A stretch of 64,000 bases of DNA from NCBI GenBank assembly GCA_051294375.1, contig CM119269.1, positions 19,205,422 through 19,269,421 on the forward strand, written 5' to 3'. Below, in pieces: positions 13,977-26,629 of this stretch. The notes below the pieces were generated by a model. The model did not search any database. It was given only the letters and a program-made list of their open reading frames with translations, and was not told where the DNA came from. The translations under genes and the position numbers were made by a program. The stretch is from Paraspadella gotoi (Eukaryota; Chaetognatha). Every line of letters starts with the position of its first letter. The stretch's first letter is position 1.

Positions 13977-14022
13977 AATATTCATTCATTCATTCATTCA
14001 TTCATTCATTCATTCATTCATT
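13977..14022. repeat. (ATTC)n microsatellite
   Basis: About eleven tandem ATTC units upstream of the GPCR gene. Confidence 0.95.
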
Positions 14023-14199
14023 CTTTCATCTATACATTGATATCGATCTATTCTTACGTTCTTAGCGTCGACAAACGGAAATGGTTTTTGTGAAAAAAAA
14101 GAAGTTTTTTTCGCATTTTTCACGATTGACGATTCGTGAGAAAAAGTTTTCATCGAGAGGAGATAAAGCGAACGCGTTCGGTGAAGATGGAAAGAAAGA

Positions 14200-14410
14200 T
14201 CGTGAAAGAGAGAGAGAGAGAGAGTGTCGCGCGCGTGCTGCGTCGAAATGAAACGCCCAGGCGAAAACCGCTCACGCGAGTCCGTCACGCGTTCGCGGTT
14301 GCTTGCTACGCGTGACTCGAGCGCTTGCTTCACGCGACCCTAGTGCTTGGTTCACTGGGCACGTGCGCTTTGACTCTCGGCGCCACGTGAGCTCTGAAAA
14401 TTCCCCGCCT
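14200..14410. promoter_or_regulatory. CpG-rich block, possible promoter or enhancer of the GPCR
   Basis: A GC/CpG-dense island in otherwise AT-rich DNA, 0.8-1 kb upstream of the GPCR start codon on the transcribed side. It contains many CACGCG and ACGCG words and two CACGTG E-boxes. There is no good reading frame. The promoter role is inferred from base composition and position only. Confidence 0.3.
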
Positions 14411-16187
14411 CGACGATCACGCGTCGTCGTCGCGATTACGACACAGATTTCGGGGGAAACAAAAAAAAATACGCCAACTCTAATTTGGCTTTGAGGTCGA
14501 AAATATGGTTGTTTTTTTTTTGCTTTTGTTATTATTTGATTTTTGGTTTTCCCTTTTTTTTTCCCCCGTTTTCCGGTTACGCAATCACGGTTTTCGTTCG
14601 TTTCGCTTCAAGTTAAAATGGGTTTGTGATTTACCGGGTTTTTCGTTCGACTACAATTGGTGAATGCGGTACAAAAAATAAGTGCATATCTTTTATTTTT
14701 TGTTTGATATTCTTAAAGAAAGATAATCCATGTTGTCTTCAGCTTAAAAAAAAACTTCATTCTCGAACATCTAAGTTTGGTTTTCAATTTCCGTGAAGTT
14801 CGAGAAATGATAAAAGCAATATTGCTCTCATGCGGATAAAAGGCACTCGAGGAATCAGCCAATTTTTGTTTTTTGGTTTTTTTAGTTATATTTATTTATA
14901 TATATTTTTAGAAATCAAGAGATAAAAAAAGAAAGTCTGTTGTTTGGTTAATTTCATAAAACGTGGGAAGACAAATAATTTTTCGATCGGTTAGTTCCTT
15001 ACGTTGTGCTTTGGCGGATTTTCAGTTCATTTTCAGTTATTTTTTTTTTCGCGGTCACGCCGAAGTGGACCTTCGTAATTAAAATTTTTTGCGAGCCTCT
15101 TCTTTCGTATTAAATATTTTAGCTTAGATTAAATTAAGTAAAAGATTTATCGTATAGTCAAAAAGGAAAAAAAAAATGTAAATCATCTCTTCCATTTCTT
15201 GTTGTCTCTTTGTAATAAAAAAGTAATAATATGTAGTAATAAAGAAATAAGGAAAGAAAATGGGATCATGTGTCGCCAATTGCCAATTGAGCCGGCGGGT
15301 GGGCCAGTTTTATCCGGTTTAATAACAAACCTGGGTCCAAGCCAAGTAATTTCCTTTCACTTTTAACTGATGGAGAAACTTCTATTTTAAAATGAAATGT
15401 AAAAGCTTTTTATTATGACTATGGATTAAATTGTAAATGTAACGATTAATAAGTTAAAAAAATACCATATTTTATTTCCTATCAAACAACAAACCATTAG
15501 ACGATAATATGGTAACATTAACAGTAAACTCATTCTCGGAGGATGAAAACCCTCTAATCAGAATCAATAAAGAAGTGACTTCCCACGGGCATCCGTCCAA
15601 TATAAAAGTGATTGAAACATTATTTATCTTCTTACCCCGTAGGTAATCTTTTTCGAGTTTCAACCAGTTTTGACTGGATGTTTAACAAACGAAAAGAATT
15701 TAATTAATGTATCGTGTTATAAATTTATTATTTATCTTGAAGCGAAATTTTTAACAGATCTAGTTCGATTAATGAAGACTTCAAGTTAGTTTACAATAAA
15801 ACAAAATTAGGTACTGATTCTAAAGACGATTTTTAAGATCAGTGAAACGGAAAAAAGGGTGAAAAAAAACCCGATGAATTATTTTTTTAAAGAAAAATTA
15901 CAGGAAAAAAATAGCATGTAACCTGAGTGATTGCCAAAAGCGCGACCGTTTCAGCCACTTATTAATTAACAGAAAATCGGGCCGTGACTCCCGATGTTAA
16001 TTTGCGAAGAAATCGTCGAAGAGACTGGGACGCGGGTCCTCGTTCACGCTGGGTTTTTCGATTTTTTTTAAAGTTTAGTTTAGCTTTAATTAAAAAAATT
16101 GCTAAATAAACATTTTATACTATGAGTTTTAAACTGACAATACAATTCCTCTACCTTCTTTAATTTTTTTTCATTTCCTCGACCCAG

Positions 16188-16340
16188 AACTCGGGACCGG
16201 TTCGAGCCCGCCCCCGTGCCCGGCCGGCACCTTCTCCGCCCGGCGCGGGTTGACGGCCGCGTCCGAGTGCTCCCCCTGCCGCAACGGGTCCTACTGCGGA
16301 TCGCCGGGACTCGTCGAGCCGTCCGGGCTGTGCAAAGAAG
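16188..16340 (+). CDS. Giant cysteine-rich repeat protein, exon 18
   Basis: A single phase 1-1 exon of 153 nt. It reads PPPCPAGTFSA...C.PCRNGSYCGSPGLVEPSGLCKEG, one half of the compound cysteine module. It follows exon 17 (CPEGRYC) across 7.1 kb and keeps both the frame and the expected order of half-modules. Acceptor CCCAG, donor GTAAGG. Confidence 0.8.
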
Positions 16341-16816
16341 GTAAGGAGGCTTTGCGATAAAAAAGTAATGGACTCATGAAAAGTGGGGGAACAGGGGCAT
16401 TCTCAATGCGGAGAAATCGTAATGCTCAATATAAACAAATAATTGACGCAGTTGAATTTAAGATACAAATAATTTAAAACAGAAGAGGAGCGCCGAGATT
16501 TTCGTTAATATTTGGAAACAAATCCGAACAAATTAAACTTGAGGTCGGCGTCGTAAACTAATTCGAAACAGGTCGGCCATTCAGAGGGAAAAAAGGGAAG
16601 AATGATCTCGAATCTCGCGGATTTCTAAGAAAAGCTATCAAGCAAAAACAAAACCAGACAAAATCCAAACGATAACAAAAGAGAAGAAGACACATTTAAT
16701 ATCGGGAATTTTTTATTTGGCACAAAAATAAAAAAAAAGTTCTACCATAACTGTTCAGACGGTCTGATTGACGCTTTTGTTCGATTTGGAAAAAATCTCT
16801 GAATAACGTCTTGGTC

Positions 16817-16819
<3 letters not shown>

Positions 16820-16898
<79 letters not shown>
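16820..16898. repeat. (CT)n microsatellite
   Basis: About 79 bp of uninterrupted CT. It produces artificial Ser-Leu and Arg-Glu reading frames on both strands. Confidence 0.97.
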
Positions 16899-16903
<5 letters not shown>

Positions 16904-16990
16904 CCCCCACCCATTTTCCTGCCTTTTCTCCTCCGTTTTTTCAAACAATATCTTTATTTCTTTCTCCTTTATATATTGTTATTCTCTACT

Positions 16991-18046
16991 TTAATTCCCA
17001 TATTTCTCTGTTTCTTCCTTCCACCTATTTCCCCTTTTTTCGCACAGAATCCTGTATTCTTCTCCTCCTTTTCGGTTGATTAATTTCAATCCGTTCGGTA
17101 CGAGAGCAACGAAGCTTTTTCCGCTGCTGCCGTCGCCGCCCGTGCTGTTGTCGCAGCTGTTTATGCTGCTGTGATAGTCGTCGTCTTCGGGAAAACCTTC
17201 CTCCCATTGAACGTCTCTGATCCGAAGAATTGTGGGCGGGTCGGACCACGGGGTAAACCACACCCACCCGCGTTGTGGTCCCGGATAGAAGCCCCACAAC
17301 CATATTTGGTCGGGGGTCTTCGCCCGCGCGCGGCTGCCGATCTCAGTCATTTCCTGGTGGTCGGGAGGAGGCAGGGGAAGAGTAAGCGAGAAGGAAGGGA
17401 GGAAAAAGGGTGAAGAGAGATTAAAAGATAAAAGAGTAAAGGATGGGGAACAAAAAGAAATTAAGCGTAAAAAATATTATGAGTAGAATACTAGGAGTCG
17501 CGGTCGATTCATTAGTTTAATGATAGCGACGAAAATTAATTAGTCCATTGTACAAATACCAGTAAATACTCCAAGATTTTAATTAATTTTTATTATAATT
17601 CGTTGAAGACTTGAATAAGAATATTGAAAAGAAGCCGATGAAGCAGATTTTCTCGCCTCCGGATCTTCCATCGCCGAGAGAAAAGATCCGGGGAAAAGAT
17701 CTCGGCATATTTCTGACGCTTCCTCCCACGTCGCGTCGAAAGAGGATAAGTAGTAGTCAGCGTTCTCCCAGTGGCCGAGATGGTGCCACTGAGAAGGGAC
17801 ACCATCTGGAGTTGATCAAAACAAGTGGTATAAACTGAAATTGCAGTAGTCAGACCGAACGGTCAAGACCCTAAATAACAACAAATCTATAAAACTATAT
17901 ACAATTCGTTGCCTTCACGAATGGGCGAATTTTTGTTCTCATCACGAATTGTGATTGTGTTTACCGTTTTCGAGTCTGGTTCCTGATGCCAAAAAAACGG
18001 AGAGCAGATTCCAAGGGATAAAAACAATTAAAAAATTGTAATGCAT
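16991..18046 (-). CDS. Secreted C-type lectin-domain protein
   Basis: Minus-strand gene. Exon 1 (17965-18046) encodes a signal peptide (hydrophobic run FLIVFIPWNLLSVFLASG). Exon 2 (about 17600-17805) gives the first half of a C-type lectin domain: HWENADYYLSS, then TWEEASEICRDLFPGSFLSA, the classical Y-S...W.EA...C...L.A block. Exon 3 (16991-17350) gives the second half, with WLWGFYPGP and the closing YRILCEKR, then a short tail and a TAA stop. The 3' end of exon 2 is uncertain, because the donor and phase there do not match exon 3 cleanly, so an indel or a small missed exon is likely. No EPN, QPD or WND sugar- or calcium-binding motif is visible, so sugar binding is unproven. The gene lies inside a host-gene intron. 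Confidence 0.7.
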
Positions 18047-18729
18047 GTCAATTTAATAAATTCGAATACCTTCGGAATTAAAACCCAAAATTTATGTTGT
18101 TTTAAAATTTAACAAAAAAATCGAAATGAATTGATTTTCTTGAGGTTAGAAAACTAACCGCGAGACGCAACACAACGATCAAGACCTGAAATTAAAAGGA
18201 CCACAATGAACTCGTCAACGACTGACAGTGACAAGTTTTTTGTTGACGAATTTCGAGTTTCTTGTTTGGTTTCCGTCAGATTCAAAAAGATATGGTTTCT
18301 TGCTCGATTAAAACAAAGAAGATAAGCGGATAAAAGTGGAATCGGAAGCGTGTAGAATGAAATATAAACAGTTTGAAAGGACTGCAAAAAAAAAATTGAA
18401 TAAAAGAGAATAAAATATTTTTTGTTTAGTGAACGCATAAGAGAACGACTCTAAGAATGTACCGATTGCCGCCTCCGCTCATCAATTCCGGCAATCCGAT
18501 AGTTTTTGTAAATCACTTACTCCCTAAAATTATACAATATTTTTTTCCTTTTTTTTTCAATTTTTTTACACATTTATTTAATTTTTCCTTCCTACTTGGA
18601 GAATTTGTCTCTTACTTTTTTTTACTATGAGCACATAGAGCAGTTTCCCTTTACTTTCTATAGAATTTTGCTCTTCGGTCTGCACCCACTAGATCTTCAC
18701 TTTACAAACAAAAGAACATTTTTCAAAAT

Positions 18730-19013
18730 AAAATATTGGGAAACGTTTTAATGTTTTTTATAACGACTTTATTAGTATCAGAACATATATGTTTTGGCTT
18801 ATGTACAAGCCTTCATTAGCGTTAACATTTGTTTTGTGAATTTGTGAAATTATTTTGCGCAAAAGAAGAAGAGAGAGAGAGAGAAAAAAAATAAAGAGAG
18901 AGGGCAAAGTTTCCAACACAGAGATGAGAAAAGAATAGTGGTCAGATGTGAGGACAGGTTCAGGTGAGGACAGATTGAGTTAAATTGTGAAAAAGAAATT
19001 AAATGGTGAAAGG

Positions 19014-19053
<40 letters not shown>

Positions 19054-19190
19054 AATATTAAAAAACAATACATTATGCAAAATATAACAAAGATAAATTC
19101 TTTAAACTAAAAGTAAAAATAAATATTTAACAGTTAACTACTATAAATTAGTGAATATGAAAATGAAAAATGAAAGGTGATACTAATAAA
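18730..19190 (-). repeat. Dispersed repeat with hammerhead-like core, copy A
   Basis: On the minus strand, 18791-18819 reads CTAATGAAG, then a hairpin (GGCTT/AAGCC), then AAAACAT. The sequence on the high-coordinate side resembles copy B at 24950-25260: a TTTGTG-rich stretch, a GA tract, then AATACATTATG followed by a TAAACTAA word. The core has decayed (CTAATGA for CTGATGA, AAAA for GAAA). Confidence 0.5.
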
Positions 19191-19796
19191 ATCGTTGTAA
19201 AAAACATTAAAATGTCTCCCAATACTCAATGAAAAAAAAGGAAATTCATGATGTCCAAAAATAAAAAAGCAATAAAATTTATTTTAAGTATATCCAACCG
19301 GTTTTAATCTTTTTTCTGAAACAAAAGAACAGTCCTATTATATTTTATTTATGTTTTTACCCTATTCTACTAGAGAGCACTACAAAAAAAGATGTTATTT
19401 TTAAGACAAAGGAATATTAAAATAAACTTTAGCTGCTCCCACTAAATCTTTACTTGCACCCACTCTTCAACAAAATAGCAATTTTTTTTAAAAATTTTGA
19501 TTATCTTAAATATTTTCTTTTTTTTCTATTGTTCAACAAATATTTTTTTTTATTCTATTTTATTTTATTCTTTTTTTTCTATGTCTTGATCAAAGCTTTT
19601 GAATCAAATATCAAAACAAAAATAATATTGTTTTGCTTTATAAAATATTTTTGCAAGTACCAAAATGATATTAGTACCACAGTAACAGTTCAGTTTAAGC
19701 CCTTGAAAGTGATTTACATGTATTGGCGCAGCCACTAGTTTGCTTGTTCTTTGATCTAAATACTATCCGATATCAGGATATGTTCTCTATTCAATA

Positions 19797-19849
19797 CAAC
19801 GACAACGACGCCAACAATAGACTATTGTGGGCGTCGTTGTCGTCGTTGT
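19797..19849. repeat. Short near-perfect inverted repeat
   Basis: CGACAACGACGCC(A)ACAATAG is followed within a few bases by its reverse complement with one mismatch, giving a hairpin of about 21 bp inside intron 18. No function is recognised. Confidence 0.6.
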
Positions 19850-20813
19850 CGCCGTCTTCTTCGTATCCTTTCCAGTTTTCGTCAACGATTTCCGATATTT
19901 ATTTTTAATTATGCTAACGCTATGTTCATTTGTTCCTCGCGCACCTTGTTTGAATCTAACTTGAATGAATATTTGTTTCCTTTCGATGATGATTAATGAT
20001 GATAGTGATCTAGCAGTTAACGAGAAAGACGCCGAGGACGACTATTATGCAAAAAATGATATGTTGTGTTTTTTTGTTGCAATACTAATGATTAAATTAG
20101 CAAGGCGAATGCAACCATAACGATGACGATATTCAACAAAATTATAGTATAGTATAATACTATAAGCAATAGTATATGAAGAGCAACTCCGCAATTTTCC
20201 CAAAAACAAATAATAACAACAACACCAAGCAACACCATAATAAGAAAAAAGCCGATAATTTCTATCAAAAGGAAATAAAATGAGATGACAACGAGAATGA
20301 TGACGATGACGACGACGTCGTCGAATTGACGAAAGAATCCTCAAAAAATTCTCAGCGGAAGTTGATTTTATCGTATTTCAATACGGGCTTATTAACAAGA
20401 TGCCTAGTTAGTAAAGTGTCCTTTCTTTGCTTTTTAAAATATTTTTAGGAAAAGCGAGAAAAAATCTTGAATAAATTTTTCACGATGAGTCGAGTTAAAT
20501 ATGACGAATGAGATGAATCGATGTATTGAAACAAAAAAAAATTAATAGAATCGATTTGACTAATTTTACAATGCGGCATTTATTTTTAGAGGGATAGATT
20601 TGCAATTAAGACAATTCCAAAAATACTTTCAAATATTTTATAGGGTAAAGTTTTGCGATCGGCGTTGAAACAGAGCGAATGAATTAATAATTCCTAGTGA
20701 GAATTTGAATCTTCAAAGAATTTTCTTTCATAATAATAATAATATTTATCATGATCTCCACTTTACAGTTCATCCCATGGTTCCTTTTCCCATTTGACCC
20801 TCAAACCTTTCAG

Positions 20814-20967
20814 GCTACTACTGTCCAGGCGGCGCTGTGACCCCCGACGCTTTTCCGTGTCCGGCCGGCTACCACTGCCCTGAAGGGAGCCCCCTGTACG
20901 TTAAGTGCCCTTCGGGGTCGTATCAGGATCGAGCAGCTCAAGCAGCGTGCAAAGAATGTCTCGAGGG
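20814..20967 (+). CDS. Giant cysteine-rich repeat protein, exon 19
   Basis: Exon of 154 nt reading GYYCPGGAVTPDAFPCPAGYHCPEGS...KCPSGSY...CKECLEG. It enters and leaves in phase 1. The final CKECLEG expects a following GxFC, and exon 20, 25 kb away, supplies exactly that (GFFCDVSD). Confidence 0.8.
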
Positions 20968-21342
20968 TGAGTTTTTTTACTGAATAATGATAATAACAAT
21001 AAAACTCATATGGACGAAAGTTATGACGGAAAACGACTTTCACTCAATTACGACTGTTTTGTATATTTACTTGTGATTCCGAGTTACACAACAGTCCATT
21101 GCGCAACGCTTTCCATCAGATGAGCCAGTTATTTGATTTCTAAGACGGTGCATGGGAGAACTTGCTAATTCGCTGCCTAAATCATTCATAGCTAAGAAGC
21201 TTATGACTCGAGTTTGGTAAACCGTAAACGAAAGAAAAAGTAGAAAAAGAGTCATTTTTTTTGTTTTTATATCTGTAATTTTTTTTTAGTCAACATAATA
21301 AACTGATCAACGAGAAATAAAAATAAGGAAAGCTCATTAGCT

Positions 21343-21345
<3 letters not shown>

Positions 21346-21394
<49 letters not shown>
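21346..21394. repeat. (GA)n microsatellite
   Basis: About 49 bp of pure GA between exon 19 of the host gene and the 3' end of the NLR gene. Confidence 0.97.
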
Positions 21395-21395
<1 letters not shown>

Positions 21396-21635
21396 GTGAT
21401 TCTCCTCTTTGCAGCGCCATCTCTTCCCGCTGTTGAGTTTAGTCATCACCCGCGTTGACGGAAAATCTTGTTTCCTTTTTCACGAAGACGATCCTCTTAT
21501 TCTCTTCCTCTTCCTCTTCCTCGTTCGACTCCATGTCTCTACGCTCGATCTCACTCCCTTTATTCTGTCAGCTTTCTCTCTCTCTTTCTCTCTCTCCCTC
21601 TCTCTCTCTCCTCTTCCTCCTCCTACCGTTCCCTC

Positions 21636-24600
21636 TCACTCCACCACCAGTCCCTCCCCAAGCCTCTCCATCACCGGTCTCCCCAGCAACTCCTCGTACT
21701 CCTCCATCCCGACGCGAAACCTCAATCGCTTTGGCTTTGTCCGCGCCTCCAGCTTGATGAGGCACGCCTCCGCAACGTTGACGCTGAACTGGTTGGCGCT
21801 CAGATCGAGGAATCTGACGGAGGTGTTGGCGAGTAGGCCATCAGCGAGCGCCGTCGCCCCGGGGTTGTAGACGGCGTTGTCGGAGAGGTCGAGATGCTCG
21901 AGGGTGGAGATGTTGGGGAGGTGTTGGGCGAGGACGGAGACGGAGGTGTCGGCCAGGCGGTTGGAGGAGAGGTCGAGTAGCTTGAGGGGGGCCTGTGAAA
22001 CGGTATAGATGTAGATCGCAGATATCGCACTCTTCATCTCCTTCAACAAACCCACCTTGATTTCCTCCATGTAGTCGAAGAGATTCTCGGCGGCCTCGTC
22101 GTCCATATCGCAGTCAGTGATGACGACCGTGTGCAGAGCCTCGCCTCTCAACAGCAGGCGACCGATAGAGGAGGCGATCTCGTTGGTGATGGTGTTGCGT
22201 TGGCAGATTCTTGCGCGAGTCGCGATGCTCGCCATATCCGCGTTAGACTTTAAGAGAAAAGTTAAGGGAGCGTGGATGATCTTTTATCCCTTTATATATA
22301 TATAAATACCTAATTTATATATTTAAAAATAAAATAAATTATAATATTTAGATAACTTTTATACATAAAAATTCTCTTTTTTTAAAAGTTTTTTAATTTG
22401 ATTTTTTGATTTAGGAAATAATGAATTTATTAAGTTTATTACTTTCGACAAAATTTAATTATTTTACTTATGTCCAAAGATCATTCACACTCCCCTTAAG
22501 CGCATAGACCCTATACGCGACGACCCGTTCCAACTGGATAGCCAGGATGTTTGTGCACATCTCCAGAGTCTCGAAGAGGGGGATGGCGTTCTGCGCGGGA
22601 AGGAAACAGGACACGAGATGCAACTTCTCGAAGGTTCGGCTCATTTTGGAGATGTGCTCCTCCAGCATGGAGGCGGCGAGCGACTCCACGTTGCACAGCC
22701 GGAGTTTGATGCGTTTAAAGAGGGCCGGCCAGGCTTTGAGGATGTAGCTGGGGATAGGCATTAAAGAAAATATTTGAAAATGAGTCAGTGAGCTACTTTA
22801 CCTAAAATATTCTACCCGGAGTCGAATATAATATCTATCGAGGGTTCAAAAAGAACGTTGGACCAATATTGGATTGATTTAATTCCTGCAATACATCCCC
22901 CCCCCGTACAATTTCCCTGCCAACATCCCACCAAAATACTCACGCCAGCCTATGGGCGCTGCTGTAGGAGTCGAGGCAGACCGAATGCAGCGCCAGGGGT
23001 TTGAGAAAACAGGCGCGGATCATGCGGAACTGTCGCTTCTCCAGGTTGGGGGCGCGGTTCATCTGACCGACGAGGGTCACGTGATCGAGGGTCTGGTTCT
23101 TGTTGAAGGCGAGGAGGAGGAAGTCGAGGAAGAACTAGGGAAGCGTCGGAGGAAGGGGGGGGAGGAAATGGATGGATTAGTTATGCGAACTTAATTTTAA
23201 ATAATTAATTATAAAACGAATAGTTCATTATGTATGTCAGTTTGTTTGTATAGTGACGCCCAGTCTCAATCTATTATTCTGACGCTCTTTTTCCCCCTCA
23301 CGTATTTTCCTTGTTCTCGAATGAACCAGGAATAAAGCAAAATAAAAAAAAAACTATTGATCGAATCCTTCGACCGAAGGTGAAGCCGGGCTATTTTATT
23401 AACTTTTCCAATGCTGAAATTGACAGAAAGAAAAAAAAATAAAATAAAAGCCGAGGAAGAAAAAGAATGGAAACGTTCTTTATCTTTTCAATGGTTTCAA
23501 TCTCAGTCTAAAAATTCCCTTTTATTTTCACGTGTTGCAAAAGATGGATTTTTCTTCTCTCACGTGTTTCACCTTTTGCGGATTCCGTTGATTTTCTTTT
23601 GAAATCCAGTGCAAAGAGATTTTTTTCCCTCGCGGATATATTTTTTTTTAGTCCGCCAAGACTCAATTTATTAATGACTTGTTTCCGCATATTTTGTCAG
23701 TTTTCTTCCTTCTTTTCCCTTTGGGTGCTCGATTTTCATTTTAACTCCATTCTTTCAATGTTTTCTTTTAGTTTTATTTCTTCTCTTCCTTCCTTCCTTC
23801 CTTCCTTCCTTCCTTCCTCCCCCTCTTTCCCGACGCCCCTTCCCCTATCTCCATTTCCCCACCCTTCACTCCTCCCTTCATCCCCCAACCTGCACGTCCA
23901 AGAGAAAGTGGCTCACGAGGACCAGCCGCTGGACGGCGATGCTCTTCCCGATAAACTTGGCCAAAAGAAGAGCGTGGACGCGTTTGAGGTGCATCCCGTC
24001 CATTTGAATGACGAAGGTCTTCGACTTGAGGCGAGGGCGCGTCAGCAGGCGGACCAGCACCTGAGTGGAGAATGAATTAATGAATTAATTAATGAATGAA
24101 TCAATCAATCAATCATTCAATCACTTTTGCATCCCGCATTTCCCTCACCCCTACCTTGAGCGAGAGCGCCGTCGTCCTCAAGTGAGAGATGACGAGAACG
24201 TCGGGCATCGAGATGGCGAGAGGCGTCACCACGGAGAGGTTGTATCCCGCCTCGGAGAAGCACTCGAACGCCAACTGGACGTCCTTGAGAGTTCCCTGCA
24301 CGGGGCACACCGAGCACAGGGATATAAAACATTAGAAAGAAACCGTTAGAAAAGATAGAATGAGTTAAAAATTGATAAGACACAAAGACAGACCAACGTG
24401 GAAAGAGTCAATCAATAGATGTGCCATTACCTGCGTCAGTGGCGTCTCTAAAGCGTTGATCTTCCCCTGCGTCAAATCTCTGGCAAAGGCGGCTTCCGCT
24501 GGCGAGTACCTCTTGCTGCTCAGCTGCGCCAGACATTGGAAGATGCGCTTCTGCAGCACCTCGTCGTTTTCGCAAAGGCCGGAGATAAAGACGCAGGCGA

Positions 24601-25066
24601 GATTGACGAGGTCGTTCTCAGCCAGTTCCGGGAACGTCTGGAGGAAGATGTTTGTAAGGCATTGAGGAGACAGTGATTATTTATATGTGTTGATAAGAGA
24701 ACCGTTCACTATAAGCAGTCCCTGAGCTTCGAATCAGGCTGTAACACCGAGTTACAGGCGGGTTAAGCGCCCCGTCCCTCTTAACTGCTAGGCGGCCACC
24801 GGCCTGGAACCCCGGACCTTTGGGTTGGGAGGCGAATGACTTGCCTCCGGCACCAATGGCCGCTGATGAACGGTTGGTGGATTTTAATCCACCATAGCAT
24901 GCATATTAATTGGTTCATGGTATGGTATTATTCAAAAGCTTTAACAAAGTTTGGAAATATTTTCGTCAACGATTTTTATTCATTAATATACGGACATGTT
25001 TCGACTCTTCATTTCGAGTCTTCATCAGCGTTTAGTGATGCATTTACAAATTTGTGTAAAAGAAGG

Positions 25067-25126
<60 letters not shown>

Positions 25127-26571
25127 GGGAGAGACAAAATAATACATTATGTAATGTACAACAAGGAATAAGTTTAAACTAATGGTGAATTTAACAATTA
25201 TTCTAATAATAAACAGTAATGAAAGGAAAGAAAGTTTTTAAATGTGAAGTGATACATATTCAAAAGCTTTAAATATTTTTCAACTCACCCGAAACTGAAA
25301 CTCTCTGTCCTGATCGATGAAATGTTGAGCGGCCAGAAATTGTTGGAACATCTTATGAGAGAAGGAGAAAGTGGATTTGGCCCAGGGGTTGTTGCCCACG
25401 GGGTTGTTCTCGTTGAGGAAGCCGAGTTGCGTCACCAGAGGAACGTCGAGATTGTTTTGGCGAAGTTGGTTCTGGAGGAGAAAGGTGGGATTTTTTTAAA
25501 GGCAGTAACTTTTGGTTTATTCAAAATAAGAGGGTAGTTCGTCTATATCATTTACATATTGTAGTAGTTTGGATTTTTTCTCATATCTATTGATTCATTT
25601 ACTTATATGTATGTTTAATTTTATTGTTTAGCTTAAATTTTAATAGGGTTTAAACTTTAACAATGACTTAGCTTTTTAAAAATAGTTAAACATTTTGCGG
25701 TAAAATGGTTTGCTTAATAAATAAAACAATTTTTTTTATAGCTCAAATATCCTTATGATTATAAAATATTTCTTCAAACTTTTGAAAATAAATTAAAAAG
25801 CATTCAGTACAGTGATTTAGTTTTGACTCGTTCATCTTTTTCCTGTCTTTTACGCCGTCACCGTTCTTCCTTATGTTAATACTGTTATTGGTATTAATAA
25901 AAAAAAAATGCATTCTTCTCGCTAACACCGGAACTACAAGAAACAATAAGAAAAATGAAAAAAATACTGTACTGAAATCTGTGGCGAACAAATAGTAAGA
26001 AGAAAAACTTAAAAACAGTGACGACCCCCCCCGAGAACAACAACAACAACAGCAACGTACCAACTAGAAAAAAAACAACCAAGCAATCAACCAATCAACC
26101 AAGCAATCAACCTGCGTAAAGAAATACTCTTCCTCGAGGATCCCGTCGAAAGCGAGTTGACGAATCTTGGTCATCGCGAAGGCGACGTTGGCGTCGAAAC
26201 GCAAACTCTTCACCGCAGCTTCCGACTCCGCGTAGCGAGAGATCATCATGTTGACGATGAGTTGGAAGAGCTCCGTTTTGCTCTGGGTGAACTCCTGCGA
26301 GGTTGGAGAAGAGCGTGGGATGGTCAAGAGTCGCGTTTGGAAACTTGGATCATAAAATTCATTATGGGGTTCATCATGAAAGTAAACTTCCATCATCATA
26401 ATTAAGAAATATTAATAATTTTTTATCAATATCAACATTCAACAACGTCATCAGCTTCTTCCTCTTCAGCATCATCGGTATTGTCGAGACAACGGTCATC
26501 ATAATCATTTTTAAATTGTCATCATTATCAACGACATCCAACTGATCCATAACATCTTCCTCATCGTGAGT

Positions 26572-26629
<58 letters not shown>

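Larger units (their letters stand above)
9073..16187 (+). other. Intron 17 of the cysteine-rich gene, hosting a GPCR gene
   Basis: A 7.1 kb intron. From 9962 to 13388 it contains a complete GPCR gene on the opposite strand. 9073-9961 and 14470-16187 are AT-rich with no gene that I can support. 13977-14022 is an (ATTC)n tract and 14200-14410 is a GC/CpG-rich block. Confidence 0.65.
16341..20813 (+). other. Intron 18 of the cysteine-rich gene, hosting a C-type lectin gene
   Basis: A 4.5 kb intron holding a minus-strand lectin gene (16991-18046), a long CT tract, and one copy of the hammerhead-like repeat (about 18730-19190). 19200-20760 is AT-rich with no supported gene. Confidence 0.6.

Noticed and set aside
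16696-16948. Arg-Glu and Ser-Leu repeat reading frames over GA/CT tracts (also near 8500, 21270, 25070, 45015, 46300)
   Set aside because: They are translations of pure dinucleotide microsatellites with no splice or codon support.
18154-18438. Hydrophobic minus-strand frame upstream of the lectin as an alternative signal-peptide exon
   Set aside because: A better signal peptide with a matching phase-1 donor is found at 17965-18046; this frame has no good donor into exon 2.
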